DNA of 64,000 bases from Paenibacillus sp. FSL R7-0345 (GCF_038595055.1 NZ_CP152002.1:5128501-5192500), one strand, 5' to 3'. Counted from the stretch's first letter, positions 49,971-58,204 are shown. The notes: generated by a model from the letters alone, not told the origin. Translations and numbers: made by a program.

Positions 49971-51596
49971 TTATTGTTTTAGATTTGCATTGTAGCGGTC
50001 CAGTCCGGTCTGATAGATTTCCATCAATTCATTCAGACCCATCTTTTCCAGTGTCTTGATGTAGCTATCCCATGCCTCATCTGCGCCGCCGTCTACAATG
50101 AATTTTCCTCTTTGTGTATTTACATACTTGATCAGTTCCGGCTCAATTTTGTTAATGGTATCCAGCTCCTCCGGCTCAAAGAAGATGCCCGGATAGTTTT
50201 CTTTTTCCATATAAGGATTGTAGAATTTCTCCAGGTCAGCAGCGCGCTGCTGGGCCCGTGGCTCCATATCTACCACTTTTCCGAAATCATCGAAGGTAAT
50301 GACGCCGGGCGCGCCGGATCCCGGAGCAACCTTTTGGCGGAACTCACCTGCAGACGCTCCCTCAGGCAGCGGCAGATTCACGAGCTTACCGTTATCATCC
50401 TTCTTGTATACGACATCCAGCGGACCCCAGTGGATTTGAGCAGCCATGTAAGGCTCGTACTGCTGGTCGATCCAGCGCATGGTGATTTCCGGATTGCTGT
50501 TCTCTTTGGTAATGACAAAAGATCCGCGTCCCGGCCCGCCGCCATTGGCGCGTCCGATCGTCTGCTCCCCATCCGCGCCTTTAAGCGGGGACAGCAGAAC
50601 ATAATCCTTGGCACGTTCAGTACCGACAACCTCTTCTACTTCCCACCAGACGTAGGAGCCCAGCGTCTCCTCTGTTGTTTTACCTTTGGCCAGATACTGC
50701 GCCGCATCCTGAGTGAAGGATTCCGGATCGATCAGACCCTGCTTATACCATTTTTCATGAAAATAATTCAGAGCTTCCTTGTATTCAGGCTGAGTTGCCG
50801 TAAAAATAACCTTGCCGTCCCGGACGACACGGTGCTCCAGGTTATCCGGAAGTCCAAAGGCTCCGAAAAGTCCGGCGATATCCATACACCACTGCATGTG
50901 CATAAAGCTAAGCGGGATTTCGTCCTGCTTGCCGTTGCCGTTCGGATCCTGTGTTTTGAAGGCCAGCAGCGCTTCCGTGTATTCATCCAGCGTTTCCGGC
51001 ACCTTCAGGCCCAGCTTATCCAGCCAGCTTTTATTGATAACGTGAAAGAAAGGGTTTGTTCCCAGGTTATTTTCTTCCCAGGAAGGCAGCCCGTAAATGT
51101 GCCCGTCTGGTGCAGTAATGGATGATTTGATATCAGGCCGGCGGTCCAGAAGCGCTTTCAAATTAGGGGCATATTGTTCTATTAAATCCTCCAGCGGAAT
51201 CAGGGTTCCGTCTTCACCGTAATTGATCAGCTCATAATCGGTAAACCCGGCCGCATAAAAGGCATCCGGCAAGTCGCCGCTCGCCAGCAGCAGGTTTTTC
51301 TTCTCTGTATAGTCGGTATCGGGAATGTTCTCCCAGTTAATCTTTACATTCGTATCCTTCTCCAGCCGTTTGAAGATTTCCATCTCCGTGAACTCCGGGG
51401 CCAAGGCCGCCTTCGGGGCTACCATCCTTAAAGATACTGTTTCGTTTACAATAGGAAGACCAGTTGCATTGAAATTCGCTCCCTGATCCGGATTCTCCGC
51501 CTGATTCTCTGACCCGTTTCCGTTACTTGAACACCCGCTCAGCGCAAACGCTCCGGCCAACACCACAATCCCCGCATTTTTGAATAAAGACTTCAT
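49971..51596 (-). CDS. Extracellular solute-binding lipoprotein (probable fructo-oligosaccharide)
   Basis: A 541-residue lipoprotein with signal peptide and lipobox LSGC (Cys at about residue 22), a Ser/Asn/Gly-rich tether and a family 1 solute-binding fold. ATG 51596 follows AAAGGGAGG. It is third in the operon LplB-YtcP-binding protein-PfkB/GH32-LamG/GH32, all under LacI operators, so its ligand is probably a fructan oligomer or sucrose. That assignment is by neighbourhood. Confidence 0.82.
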   Translation of the reverse strand: MKSLFKNAGIVVLAGAFALSGCSSNGNGSENQAENPDQGANFNATGLPIVNETVSLRMVAPKAALAPEFTEMEIFKRLEKDTNVKINWENIPDTDYTEKKNLLLASGDLPDAFYAAGFTDYELINYGEDGTLIPLEDLIEQYAPNLKALLDRRPDIKSSITAPDGHIYGLPSWEENNLGTNPFFHVINKSWLDKLGLKVPETLDEYTEALLAFKTQDPNGNGKQDEIPLSFMHMQWCMDIAGLFGAFGLPDNLEHRVVRDGKVIFTATQPEYKEALNYFHEKWYKQGLIDPESFTQDAAQYLAKGKTTEETLGSYVWWEVEEVVGTERAKDYVLLSPLKGADGEQTIGRANGGGPGRGSFVITKENSNPEITMRWIDQQYEPYMAAQIHWGPLDVVYKKDDNGKLVNLPLPEGASAGEFRQKVAPGSGAPGVITFDDFGKVVDMEPRAQQRAADLEKFYNPYMEKENYPGIFFEPEELDTINKIEPELIKYVNTQRGKFIVDGGADEAWDSYIKTLEKMGLNELMEIYQTGLDRYNANLKQ

Positions 51597-51701
51597 TATC
51601 CATAACCTCCCTTTTGTTCATCACACCTGTTAACTGTTGCACTGCTATTTTTGGCCTGAATACGGCGGTACATCCCCCCTCTCAAGTGCCGGATATGAGG
51701 A

Positions 51702-52598
51702 TCAGCCCTTAATCGAACCGATCATTACGCCTTTGACAAAATACTTTTGCAGGAATGGATACAAAATCAGCAGCGGCAGACTGGATACCATGATGACCCC
51801 GTATTTAATCAGTTCGGTCACGCGCATCTTGGCTGCATAGGATTCCACATCGATCATCATCCCGGAGTTAACCTGATTCTGGACAAGAATGTTGCGGAGC
51901 ACCAATTGCAGCGGATACTTGCTCTCATCATTCAGGTAGATCAAGGCGTCGAAGAAACCATTCCAGAAGCCGACCACGTGGTACAGCACCATCACTGCCA
52001 GAATGGACTTGGACAAAGGCAGGACAATGCTCCAGAAAAATCTGGTGTTCGAGCATCCGTCGATCGAGGCCGCTTCCCACATCTCATCCGGTATGGACGA
52101 CTGGAAAAAGGTTCTGACAATGATGACGTTAAATACACCGCCTGCCCCGGGAATGACCAGAGCCCACATCGTGTTCAGCATGTGCAAATCTTTTATCAGC
52201 AGGTAGGTCGGAATCAGCCCGCCGCTGAAGAACATCGTAACCAGCAAAAACCACATAATCACCGACTTCCCGGCCAGATCCTTACGGGCCAGCGGATACG
52301 CTGCAAATACCGTCACAGCTACTCCAATTAAGGTCCCCAGCGTTGCGTACAGAATGGAATTCCCGTATCCGATCCAGATGGAGGAGTCACTGAATATCCG
52401 CTCATAGCCGTCCAGCGTGAAGCCTTTCGGAAACAGCCAGACCTCACCGGAGTAGATATAATTGGGATCGCTAAACGAGGCAGCCAGCACAAAGTAAAGC
52501 GGGTATAGCACGAGCAGCATAATGAGGGTCAGCAAAATATAGTTGATGATGTCAAACCATGCGTCCCCTCTGCTTTTTCGCTTCATTAATTGGTTCAT
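51702..52598 (-). CDS. Sugar ABC transporter permease, YtcP type
   Basis: A 298-residue permease with six membrane helices, EAA-region EMWEAASIDGCSNTRFFWSI and the C-terminal YPFLQKYFVKGVMIGSIKG. ATG 52598 follows AAGGAGG. It is 13 bp after the LplB-type partner and co-transcribed. It partners the 52612 permease for fructan-oligosaccharide import. No ATPase gene is present in the operon. Confidence 0.85.
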   Translation of the reverse strand: MNQLMKRKSRGDAWFDIINYILLTLIMLLVLYPLYFVLAASFSDPNYIYSGEVWLFPKGFTLDGYERIFSDSSIWIGYGNSILYATLGTLIGVAVTVFAAYPLARKDLAGKSVIMWFLLVTMFFSGGLIPTYLLIKDLHMLNTMWALVIPGAGGVFNVIIVRTFFQSSIPDEMWEAASIDGCSNTRFFWSIVLPLSKSILAVMVLYHVVGFWNGFFDALIYLNDESKYPLQLVLRNILVQNQVNSGMMIDVESYAAKMRVTELIKYGVIMVSSLPLLILYPFLQKYFVKGVMIGSIKG

Positions 52599-52611
52599 GA
52601 TTGTTTCCTCC

Positions 52612-53562
52612 TTACCACAGGCTGGTTTCTGTCATCTTTTTGGCGATCCGGTTTACGGTGAAAATCAGGATGATATTAATCAGGGAGTTGAACAGGCCGA
52701 CTGCCGTAGAAAAGCTGTACTGGGCCTTCTGAATCCCCATTTCATAGACATAGGTCGGGATAATATTGGAGGTGGCATAATTCAGATCGCTTTGCATCAG
52801 AAATGCTTTTTCAAAGCCAATGCTCATAATATTGCCCAGTGCGAGAATCAGCAGAATAACAATCGTCGGCAGAATGCTCGGAATATCCACGTACCACACG
52901 CGCTTCCATTTGCTCGCCCCGTCCATGATAGCCGCTTCATGCAGTTCCGGATTGACTCCCGCAAGCGCAGCAAGATAGATAATCGTGGCGAAGCCTGTCT
53001 CCTGCCATATCCCTGAGAGGATATAGAGTGGACGAAACCAGCCCTCATCAGCCATAAAGAGGATGGGCTGCCCGCCAAACGCGGTAATCAGGTGGTTAAC
53101 AAGACCGCTGTTGGGCGATAAAAACACATTAAGCATCCCCACAAGCACAACGGTCGAAATAAAGTGCGGCGCATAAATTACGGTCTGGACAAATTTCTTA
53201 TAGGACTTGCCCAGCATCTGATTGAGCATAATGGCGATGATGATTGGTGCCGGGAAGCCGAACAACAGCGAAAGGAAACTAAGTGAGAGCGTATTTGTGA
53301 TGATGGTCCAGAAATTATAAGCATTAAAAAAATCTTTAAAGTGCTGGAAGCCTACCCATTCACTCCCCCAGATCCCCTGGCTCGGCGAGAAATCCTTAAA
53401 CGCAATTTGCACCCCGTACATCGGATAGTATTTGAATACGAGATACAGAATAATGATCGGCAGCAAAAACAGATACAGCTCATAGTCGCGCTTGAACCGG
53501 CTCCATCTTTTGCGTCCCGGTTTGATCATGGTATGATCTGCCGTACTGATTCTTGAATTCAC
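52612..53562 (-). CDS. Sugar ABC transporter permease, LplB type
   Basis: A 316-residue permease starting at GTG 53562, with AAAGGGAG seven bases upstream. The open frame continues further upstream, but that region holds two LacI-type operators and the promoter, so the longer reading is rejected. N-terminal YELYLFLLPIIILYLVFKYYP and EAA loop EAAIMDGASKWKRVWYVDIP are LplB-type. It is the first gene of the fructan operon. Confidence 0.83.
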   Translation of the reverse strand: MNSRISTADHTMIKPGRKRWSRFKRDYELYLFLLPIIILYLVFKYYPMYGVQIAFKDFSPSQGIWGSEWVGFQHFKDFFNAYNFWTIITNTLSLSFLSLLFGFPAPIIIAIMLNQMLGKSYKKFVQTVIYAPHFISTVVLVGMLNVFLSPNSGLVNHLITAFGGQPILFMADEGWFRPLYILSGIWQETGFATIIYLAALAGVNPELHEAAIMDGASKWKRVWYVDIPSILPTIVILLILALGNIMSIGFEKAFLMQSDLNYATSNIIPTYVYEMGIQKAQYSFSTAVGLFNSLINIILIFTVNRIAKKMTETSLW

Positions 53563-53598
53563 GCTGATACTCCCTTTCAATGTAAAATAACAGTTGAT

Positions 53599-53613
53599 TT
53601 GAAACGTTTCCAA
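53599..53613. promoter_or_regulatory. LacI-type operator O1 of the fructan operon
   Basis: TTGAAACGTTTCCAA with perfect palindromic core GAAACGTTTC (53601-53610). It lies downstream of the -10 of the permease promoter, 42 bp centre-to-centre from O2. Confidence 0.75.
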
Positions 53614-53625
53614 TTTAGGGTAAAA

Positions 53626-53655
53626 AATATATTTGAGAACTTGAAACGTTTCCAA
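53626..53655 (-). promoter_or_regulatory. Promoter of the fructan transporter-hydrolase operon
   Basis: On the minus strand -35 TTGGAA (53655-53650) and -10 TATATT (53631-53626) have an 18-bp spacer. The -35 overlaps operator O2, and O1 lies after the expected start, so LacI binding at both would block and could loop the promoter. Confidence 0.55.
53641..53655. promoter_or_regulatory. LacI-type operator O2 of the fructan operon
   Basis: TTGAAACGTTTCCAA, core GAAACGTTTC (53643-53652), identical to O1 over 15 bp. It overlaps the -35 box. Confidence 0.75.
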
Positions 53656-53724
53656 TTTTGAAAAGAAAAACGCCAGTCGGTGCATCCATACGGATAAGCT
53701 GATGTTTCTCTGATCTGCCGAAGA

Positions 53725-54693
53725 TCATGTAGTCTCGCCTTGCCTGAACACAACAGGTATCCGGTACACCTGCTTCTCCAGCGGAATGCCTTCGATCTTG
53801 TCATACAGCAGTTTGATCGTCATGCGCGCCATCTCTTCCACCGGCTGCCTGATGGTAGACAGAATCGGATGAAAATACGGACTGTCCTGAATGCCGTCAT
53901 AACCGATGACCTTCACATCCTCAGGAACCCGGATACCCTGCTTACTGGCCTGATCGATATAACTGGCGGCAAGCATATCGGTAATGGCAAAAATGCCATC
54001 TGCATCGCCGTGTTTCTGCAGGAATTCCTTAATAAAGGCTAGATTGTCCACGATCGGATCCGGCTTCTCGTAGATTACATAATCGATGCCCAAAGCCTGC
54101 GCCTCATGGATAAAGCCCTCTCTACGGTTCATGGTCTCACTGAATACCGAGGTGACGCTCCCCATAAATGCCGGCTTCCTGGCTCCCGCCTTCACAAGCT
54201 CCCTCAAAGCCAGACGGCCTCCCTCATAATTATCCGAAGTGACGCAGGTGATCTTCTTGTTAAAGTGCCGGTCAATGCTTACGATCGGAATATCATTGCT
54301 CACATTATTCTCGATATCGTTGTAAGTGATGCCCACGATCCCGGCCACCTTGTTCTGGCGCAGCATATCGAGATAATAGAGCTCCTTTTCGGGCTTGCCG
54401 CCGCTGTTGCACAGCATCAGCTTGTAGCCTTCCCGGTCCAGCTCGTCCTCAATATAATAGGCCAGCTCAGAAAAGAAGGGATTCCAGATACTCGGCAGCA
54501 ATAAGGCGACCATCCTGGACCTCTGCATTTTAAAATTCCGGGCCACTTCATTCGGGAAATAATTCAGTTCCTCTATGGCTGCTTCTACTTTTTGGCGTGT
54601 CTTGGGTTTGACGGCGCCAGAGTTGTTAATGACTCTGGACACGGTACCTACTGCAACGCCGGCTAAGTTGGCTACATCTTTAATGCTTGTCAT
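53725..54693 (-). CDS. LacI-family transcriptional repressor of the fructan locus
   Basis: A 322-residue LacI regulator: N-terminal helix-turn-helix and hinge (TSIKDVANLAGVAVGTVSRV, then PNEVARNFKMQ) and a periplasmic-binding-like sensor domain (VSIDRHFNKKITCVTSDNYE ... VKVIGYDGIQDSPYFHP). ATG 54693 follows GGAGGTG. It lies immediately upstream of the fructan operon on the same strand, with operators O1/O2 before the operon and O3/O4 before its own gene, so it is autoregulated. The inducer is probably fructose, sucrose or a phosphate of them (inference). Gene identity within the family is not set. Confidence 0.87.
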   Translation of the reverse strand: MTSIKDVANLAGVAVGTVSRVINNSGAVKPKTRQKVEAAIEELNYFPNEVARNFKMQRSRMVALLLPSIWNPFFSELAYYIEDELDREGYKLMLCNSGGKPEKELYYLDMLRQNKVAGIVGITYNDIENNVSNDIPIVSIDRHFNKKITCVTSDNYEGGRLALRELVKAGARKPAFMGSVTSVFSETMNRREGFIHEAQALGIDYVIYEKPDPIVDNLAFIKEFLQKHGDADGIFAITDMLAASYIDQASKQGIRVPEDVKVIGYDGIQDSPYFHPILSTIRQPVEEMARMTIKLLYDKIEGIPLEKQVYRIPVVFRQGETT

Positions 54694-54722
54694 TGAACAC
54701 CTCCGACTCTCTTCTGAAAATT

Positions 54723-54751
54723 ATAATAGCACCAAAGTGGAAACGTTTCAA
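54723..54751 (-). promoter_or_regulatory. Promoter of the lacI-type gene
   Basis: Minus strand -35 TTGAAA (54751-54746) and -10 TATTAT (54728-54723), spacing 17 bp. The -35 lies inside operator O3. Confidence 0.5.
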
Positions 54752-54772
54752 TAGTTAATTTGGAAACGTTTC
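54740..54772. promoter_or_regulatory. LacI-type operators O3 and O4 upstream of the repressor gene
   Basis: Two GAAACGTTTC palindromes at 54740-54749 (O3) and 54763-54772 (O4), 23 bp apart centre to centre, both with the flanks of O1/O2. O3 covers the -35 of the repressor gene. Confidence 0.7.
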
Positions 54773-54780
54773 AAAATTAT

Positions 54781-55054
54781 TATGCAGGTACTTAAAGTTA
54801 ATAATGCACGGCTTTAATTATGCAAAGCTTCGGACGAAGGAGTTCCTGGGATGTACACCTGCGCCTCTTTTGGTAAAACTAATGGTAATTTTAGGTTAGA
54901 CTTTGATTTGGGAGAGGGAGGCTGCTCTGGACAGACAGAATTATATCTGGAGGAGGATGAAATGAACAAGTTTTAGTTTGGGGAGCAACAGTAGTCTCTC
55001 TGTGGGGGACTAGCTTAGAGCTATAGCATTGGATGTGTGTTACAGAAAAACAAA
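54781..55054. other. Intergenic stretch without a supported gene
   Basis: From the LacI operators to the terminator hairpin beside the tRNA gene no open reading frame with credible length or composition is present. A good ribosome-site lookalike (GGAGGATGAA) precedes ATG 54962, but that frame stops after four codons. Nothing else recognisable is seen. Confidence 0.5.
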
Positions 55055-55078
55055 AAAACCTTGATTTCTCAAGGTTTT
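55055..55078. terminator. Perfect-stem terminator beside tRNA-Leu
   Basis: AAAACCTTGA and TCAAGGTTTT, ten-bp perfect stem with TTTC loop, bidirectional in form. It lies eight bp after the tRNA 3' end (minus strand). The hairpin is identical to 28964-28987. Confidence 0.75.
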
Positions 55079-55086
55079 CACTGTAG

Positions 55087-55172
55087 TGCCGAGGACGGGG
55101 GTCGAACCCGTACGAAGGTCACCCTTCGCAGGATTTTAAGTCCTGTGCGTCTGCCTGTTCCGCCACCCCGGC
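55087..55172 (-). tRNA. tRNA-Leu, anticodon UAA
   Basis: An 86-nt class II tRNA on the minus strand. The acceptor arm GCCGGGG pairs with CCTCGGC (one G-T pair), then discriminator A. The anticodon stem CAGGA/TCCTG carries loop CTTAAAA, giving anticodon TAA. A long variable arm and GTTCGACCC T-loop are present. CCA is not encoded. It reads UUA (and UUG by wobble). Confidence 0.92.
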
Positions 55173-55388
55173 ATGTATTGTGTGCGTTCTAACGCGACAA
55201 GAAATATAATATCATGTATCCGGTGATCACGCAATCCATATTGCCAATATTTTTTTATTTACATTAGATTGGAGCTACTTTAGGCTAACTGCACGGGTCT
55301 TGTCCTATAGAGTAACATTAATTATTGCACTGTGAAGCTGTCACTTCATGAAAAGCACGCCCAAAGAGCAAAGTTACCTATAATGCCC
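55173..55388. other. Intergenic stretch between tRNA-Leu and the 51-bp repeats
   Basis: AT-rich spacer with no coding frame, no clear promoter for a plus-strand gene and no hairpin of note. The tRNA promoter should lie within about 60 bp of 55172 on the minus strand, but no confident -35/-10 pair was fixed. Confidence 0.4.
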
Positions 55389-55643
55389 CGCCTTCAGCAC
55401 CAATCGAGCTAATTCAAAGGCATTATTGCCTTTGATTTTCGCCTTCAGCACCAATCGAGCTAATTCAAAGGCATAAATGCCTTTGATTCACGCCTTCAGC
55501 GCCAATCGAGCTAATTCAAAGGCATTATTGCCTTTGATTCACGCCTGCAACGCCAAACGAGCTAATTCAAAGGCATAAATGCCTTTGATTCACGCCTTCA
55601 GCGCCAATCGAGCCAATTCAAAGGCATAAATGCCTTTGATTCA
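55389..55643. repeat. Five tandem 51-bp repeats, each holding a hairpin-forming palindrome
   Basis: Units begin CGCCTTCAGC at 55389, 55440, 55491, 55542 (variant CGCCTGCAAC) and 55593, with an exact 51-bp period. Each contains TTCAAAGGCAT/ATGCCTTTGA inverted arms with an AA or TTAT centre. Differences are few and mostly between the alternating centres. No protein frame stays open through all units, so the array is probably non-coding. Confidence 0.85.
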
Positions 55644-55660
55644 TGCCCATACCGCCCAAA

Positions 55661-55693
55661 AAAATTAAAATCAGGGGCATCCCTGCCCCTGAT
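55661..55693 (-). terminator. Terminator after the WGxxGxxG-protein gene
   Basis: ATCAGGGGCA (55670-55679) and TGCCCCTGAT (55684-55693) form a perfect ten-bp stem. The minus strand continues TTTTAATTTTTTT. Confidence 0.85.
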
Positions 55694-55779
55694 CAGTACT
55701 CATCTTCGCCCAACAAAGGGCGGAGCCTCCTGCGTCATCCATCAGCACCCCAGCCGCCGTTACAGCAGCAGGCTACCTG

Positions 55780-56307
55780 CTAGTGACGCTCACGCTCGCC
55801 GCTGCGGCTGCGCATGCCGGCCAGACCCAGCAGGCCGATCAGACCGAGCCAGCCCCAGTTGGAGCCTCTGTCGTTGTCTGTGTTCGTGGTTGTGCTGGTG
55901 GCACGGTATCTGCCGGTCTGGGTGTTGTTGGACAACGGGGAGACGGAGCTGTTGTCGTTGCCCCGGACCGCGTTGTTCATCATATTCTCACCTTTACGTA
56001 CTGTACCGGTGGTTCTGTTCATCAGCTTGTCGCCGCTCTGCTCGACCCGGTTCATCAGTGAATCGCCGTTGCGGTTCATTGTATTGCCGGTCTGATTCAT
56101 CATCCGGTGATCCGTTCCGTTCAGGATATTAGCCCCTGTGCCGTTCGTTTCACGGATGCGCTCTGTTCTCATACCGGATGTCCCGGTATCCGGAATGGAT
56201 GATCCCATCCCCCCGCCGGTGCCGGCAGCATTAGCCGCATAACTCGATCCCAGTAAACTCATGGATAATAGTGTAGTGCAGGCAAGGCTAGTGACCAGCT
56301 TGTTCAA
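55780..56307 (-). CDS. Secreted WGxxGxxG-motif family protein
   Basis: A 175-residue protein with an N-terminal signal peptide (MNKLVTSLACTTLLSMSLLG, cut near AANAAG), a long Asn/Met/Gly/Thr-rich low-complexity middle (repeats such as MMNQTGNTMNRNGDSLMNR) and a C-terminal hydrophobic segment NWGWLGLIGLLGLAGM followed by basic RSRSGERERH. The WGxxGxxG-Lx-G/R tail resembles the membrane-sorting tails of WGxxGxxG proteins. Function unknown: it may be a surface-anchored small protein. ATG 56307 is preceded by AAAGGGGGC. It is followed by a strong terminator, so it is a single-gene transcript. Confidence 0.7.
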   Translation of the reverse strand: MNKLVTSLACTTLLSMSLLGSSYAANAAGTGGGMGSSIPDTGTSGMRTERIRETNGTGANILNGTDHRMMNQTGNTMNRNGDSLMNRVEQSGDKLMNRTTGTVRKGENMMNNAVRGNDNSSVSPLSNNTQTGRYRATSTTTNTDNDRGSNWGWLGLIGLLGLAGMRSRSGERERH

Positions 56308-56383
56308 GTGAAATGCCCCCTTTGAGGAAATTGTATTTCGCTGATAATTTCCCCATGTGGCTCCTCATCTATACAGGTGGTCC

Positions 56384-57064
56384 TTAATCCCTGACGAGCT
56401 TTACCGTTCTAGTGACAGCATCGTAAGTGACGCTCGCGCCCAGTGCTTCAGCAACAGCGCGCACCGGTGCATAGGTTATGCCGTTTTCCAGCAGACCGCT
56501 GGTAATTTTAACTCCATTCAGCGTTATCGAAATGGCCTGGTCCGTTCCTGAAGTTGTGCCATTTATTACAGCCAGCGCATCTTTAACCTGCTGTACCGTC
56601 GGCTGTCTGCCGGCCCGCAGCTGCTCTGTAGTCAGCCCGAAGGTCATTTCCAGGTGGGAATAATCCTTGAAGGAGGTCCAGTCCCCGCCCCAGGCAAAGC
56701 CCAGCTTCTTCGCTTCCTGCGCCACCTGCTGCCAGTCGGCGGTTTTGTCATTGTTACCGTCACGTGACGTGTCCCAGGAGACGTTCTTGCCATCCGGCAG
56801 CAGCAGGGCAAAATCAATCGCCAGACCATAGTTATGATAACTGGAGCCGCCTTTGGCATTGGTTACAATGCTACCCGGCTTGGTGCGCCCCTGCGCATAC
56901 AGTGCATTTTGTTCGGCAATGGTCCGCATACCCTGGGTAATAACGATCGGGATGCCTTTGGCGTAGCTGCGCTGGATCAGGGCACTGGCTCCCGCAAGCA
57001 GAACCGGATGGAGCTTGCCCAGCCAGCCTGCCGATTTGCTTTTTACCTGATCTAAAGTAAGCAT
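56384..57064 (-). CDS. M15-type peptidoglycan L-alanyl-D-glutamate peptidase with copper-amine-oxidase-like stalk domain
   Basis: 226 residues. The catalytic domain (about 1-140) has the zinc ligands of the CwlK/VanY fold: SSYHNYGLAIDFALLL (His and Asp) and SHLEMTFG (His), with Q-G-x-R in ITQGMRTIAEQ. A C-terminal domain (about 165-226, INGTTSG ... GITYAPVRAVAEALGASVTYD) is the Cu_amine_oxidN1-type repeat of Bacillota surface proteins. ATG 57064 follows AGGGGGTGAGGAA; the longer upstream frame (to 57160) has no ribosome site. There is no signal peptide, as in phage endolysins and some wall hydrolases, so its export route is unclear. Confidence 0.82.
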   Translation of the reverse strand: MLTLDQVKSKSAGWLGKLHPVLLAGASALIQRSYAKGIPIVITQGMRTIAEQNALYAQGRTKPGSIVTNAKGGSSYHNYGLAIDFALLLPDGKNVSWDTSRDGNNDKTADWQQVAQEAKKLGFAWGGDWTSFKDYSHLEMTFGLTTEQLRAGRQPTVQQVKDALAVINGTTSGTDQAISITLNGVKITSGLLENGITYAPVRAVAEALGASVTYDAVTRTVKLVRD

Positions 57065-57162
57065 TTCCTCACCCCCTGGTATAGTAGATGTCCTCCCTGC
57101 CTGCTTTGCTTGTACGGTTTGCCTAAAGCATATGCGTCTATTGCACATAACACTCAACACAT

Positions 57163-57190
57163 GACAAAAAGACCCCGCAAAAACAGGGTC
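57163..57190 (-). terminator. Terminator after the small membrane-protein gene
   Basis: GACCC (57171-57175) and GGGTC (57186-57190) with a ten-base loop, then TTTTTG on the minus strand. It lies just downstream of the small gene at 57211. Confidence 0.55.
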
Positions 57191-57210
57191 ATCTCATCCA
57201 ATATTCATAG

Positions 57211-57393
57211 CTACGTCAGCCAGCCCCATATCACAATAATCAGAATAAAGATCCCGCCGACAATCAATAAATTAATGGCCTCTGAAAAAAAGCCCGTATG
57301 CCGTCCCGAAACAATCCGTTCTTCCTGTTCCTTGGCCCTCAGCTTTGCTGCATCTACGTCAGAACCGCCCAGCGGCGTCCTCGGATCAAACAC
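57211..57393 (-). CDS. Small membrane protein of unknown function
   Basis: 60 residues from GTG 57393. AAGGGGT precedes it by seven bases; the GTG at 57402 is too close to the ribosome site to be used. A charged N-terminal part (DAAKLRAKEQEERIVSG) is followed by one C-terminal hydrophobic span (INLLIVGGIFILIIVIWGW). This resembles small single-span membrane proteins common in Paenibacillus, but no family is recognised. It is not in an operon with neighbours. Confidence 0.55.
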   Translation of the reverse strand: MFDPRTPLGGSDVDAAKLRAKEQEERIVSGRHTGFFSEAINLLIVGGIFILIIVIWGWLT

Positions 57394-57520
57394 AAGCCTC
57401 ACCCCTTCACAGTTTTACATATTATACCATGATTTACAGGTGCTTTGGATGTTTTTCTGCCCAAAAGGCCACACTATTTATGCTGAATTAACTCTACACC
57501 CGCGAAAGGTGGATTAGCCA

Positions 57521-57682
57521 ATGGAGATTCACAGTGACAGTTATAAAGTCGCAGCGCTTGACGACAGGGAAGACGCGGTTAAGGTAATCCGGCAGGCCGA
57601 GGAGGCCATCGCCCGGTTAACGGGCCGCAAAGAGGTCACGCTGATCGCCTATGAAAAGACTGACGGCTCTGCCTTACTTTAG
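57521..57682 (+). CDS. Small hypothetical protein
   Basis: 53 codons from ATG 57521 (AAAGGTGG 13 bases before it) to TAG 57682. The sequence (YKVAALDDREDAVKVIRQAE, then EEAIARLTGRKEVTLIAYE) is amphipathic helix plus strand, with the low-bias composition of a real gene. It is short but has codon use like its neighbours. No family recognised. Confidence 0.5.
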   Translation: MEIHSDSYKVAALDDREDAVKVIRQAEEAIARLTGRKEVTLIAYEKTDGSALL

Positions 57683-57685
57683 GCA

Positions 57686-58018
57686 TCAGACGATGTAAGC
57701 CTCTGCAATGTCATCCACATGAATCCATTTCCATTCCCCTGCCCACTGCAGCTTAATCTCGCGTGAGTGGGCATGAATGGAAGTGACAAAACCGCTCAGT
57801 TGTCTGCCCTCATCATGCAATACCAGTGTTATACGGATATGGCTTCGGAGCGACTGTGCAAGAGTGCTCTCAATCCCTTTCAGTCTCTGCTGACCTGCAG
57901 CAGCTTCTTCACGGTGCAATACATCCTCTTCATTTCTGTGAACAGGACTTCCTCCATGTTCCGGCCTGCCCACCCGGCTGCCATCCTGCAGTTCTTCCTC
58001 CAGCTGCTTGCTCATCAA
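57686..58018 (-). CDS. YolD-like family protein
   Basis: A 110-residue protein with a variable N-terminus (MMSKQLEEELQDGSR) and a C-terminal beta-rich domain HIRITLVLHDEGRQLSGFVT ... HVDDIAEAYIV that resembles the YolD domain, often found near UvrX-type DNA repair polymerases. Here it has no such partner and stands alone. Start ATG 58018 follows AAAGGAGGAACATTG. It converges closely with the plus-strand gene ending at 57682. Assignment is by pattern and is moderate. Confidence 0.6.
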   Translation of the reverse strand: MMSKQLEEELQDGSRVGRPEHGGSPVHRNEEDVLHREEAAAGQQRLKGIESTLAQSLRSHIRITLVLHDEGRQLSGFVTSIHAHSREIKLQWAGEWKWIHVDDIAEAYIV

Positions 58019-58170
58019 TGTTCCTCCTTTAAATTGTTAACAAGCTTTCCGCTTACAAAACACGAACATATGTTTGTATTATATCTGCAGGCCCTGCTTA
58101 TAATCAAGCAGAAAAAAATAACAGCGGTCTGCTGTCATTCCTTCCTGCGTAGCATCCCGCAGACGGCAAG

Positions 58171-58204
58171 CAAAAGGCGCGCACAGTCAGTCTGTACAGC
58201 GCCT
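58171..58204 (-). terminator. Terminator after the lipoprotein gene
   Basis: AGGCGC (58175-58180) and GCGCCT (58199-58204), followed by TTTTG on the minus strand. Confidence 0.55.

Noticed and set aside
53563..53685. Longer N-terminus of the fructan LplB permease (from 53685)
   Set aside because: It would translate both operators and the -10; the GTG at 53562 has a good ribosome site and matches permease N-termini.
54740..54772. cre sites for CcpA in front of the repressor gene
   Set aside because: Palindrome core and symmetric flanks fit LacI operators better; the 14-bp cre consensus has a mismatch.
54962..54976. Ribosome-site plus ATG upstream of tRNA-Leu
   Set aside because: The frame stops after four codons.
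55389..55643. CRISPR array
   Set aside because: The units are continuous tandem copies without unique spacers, and no cas genes are present.
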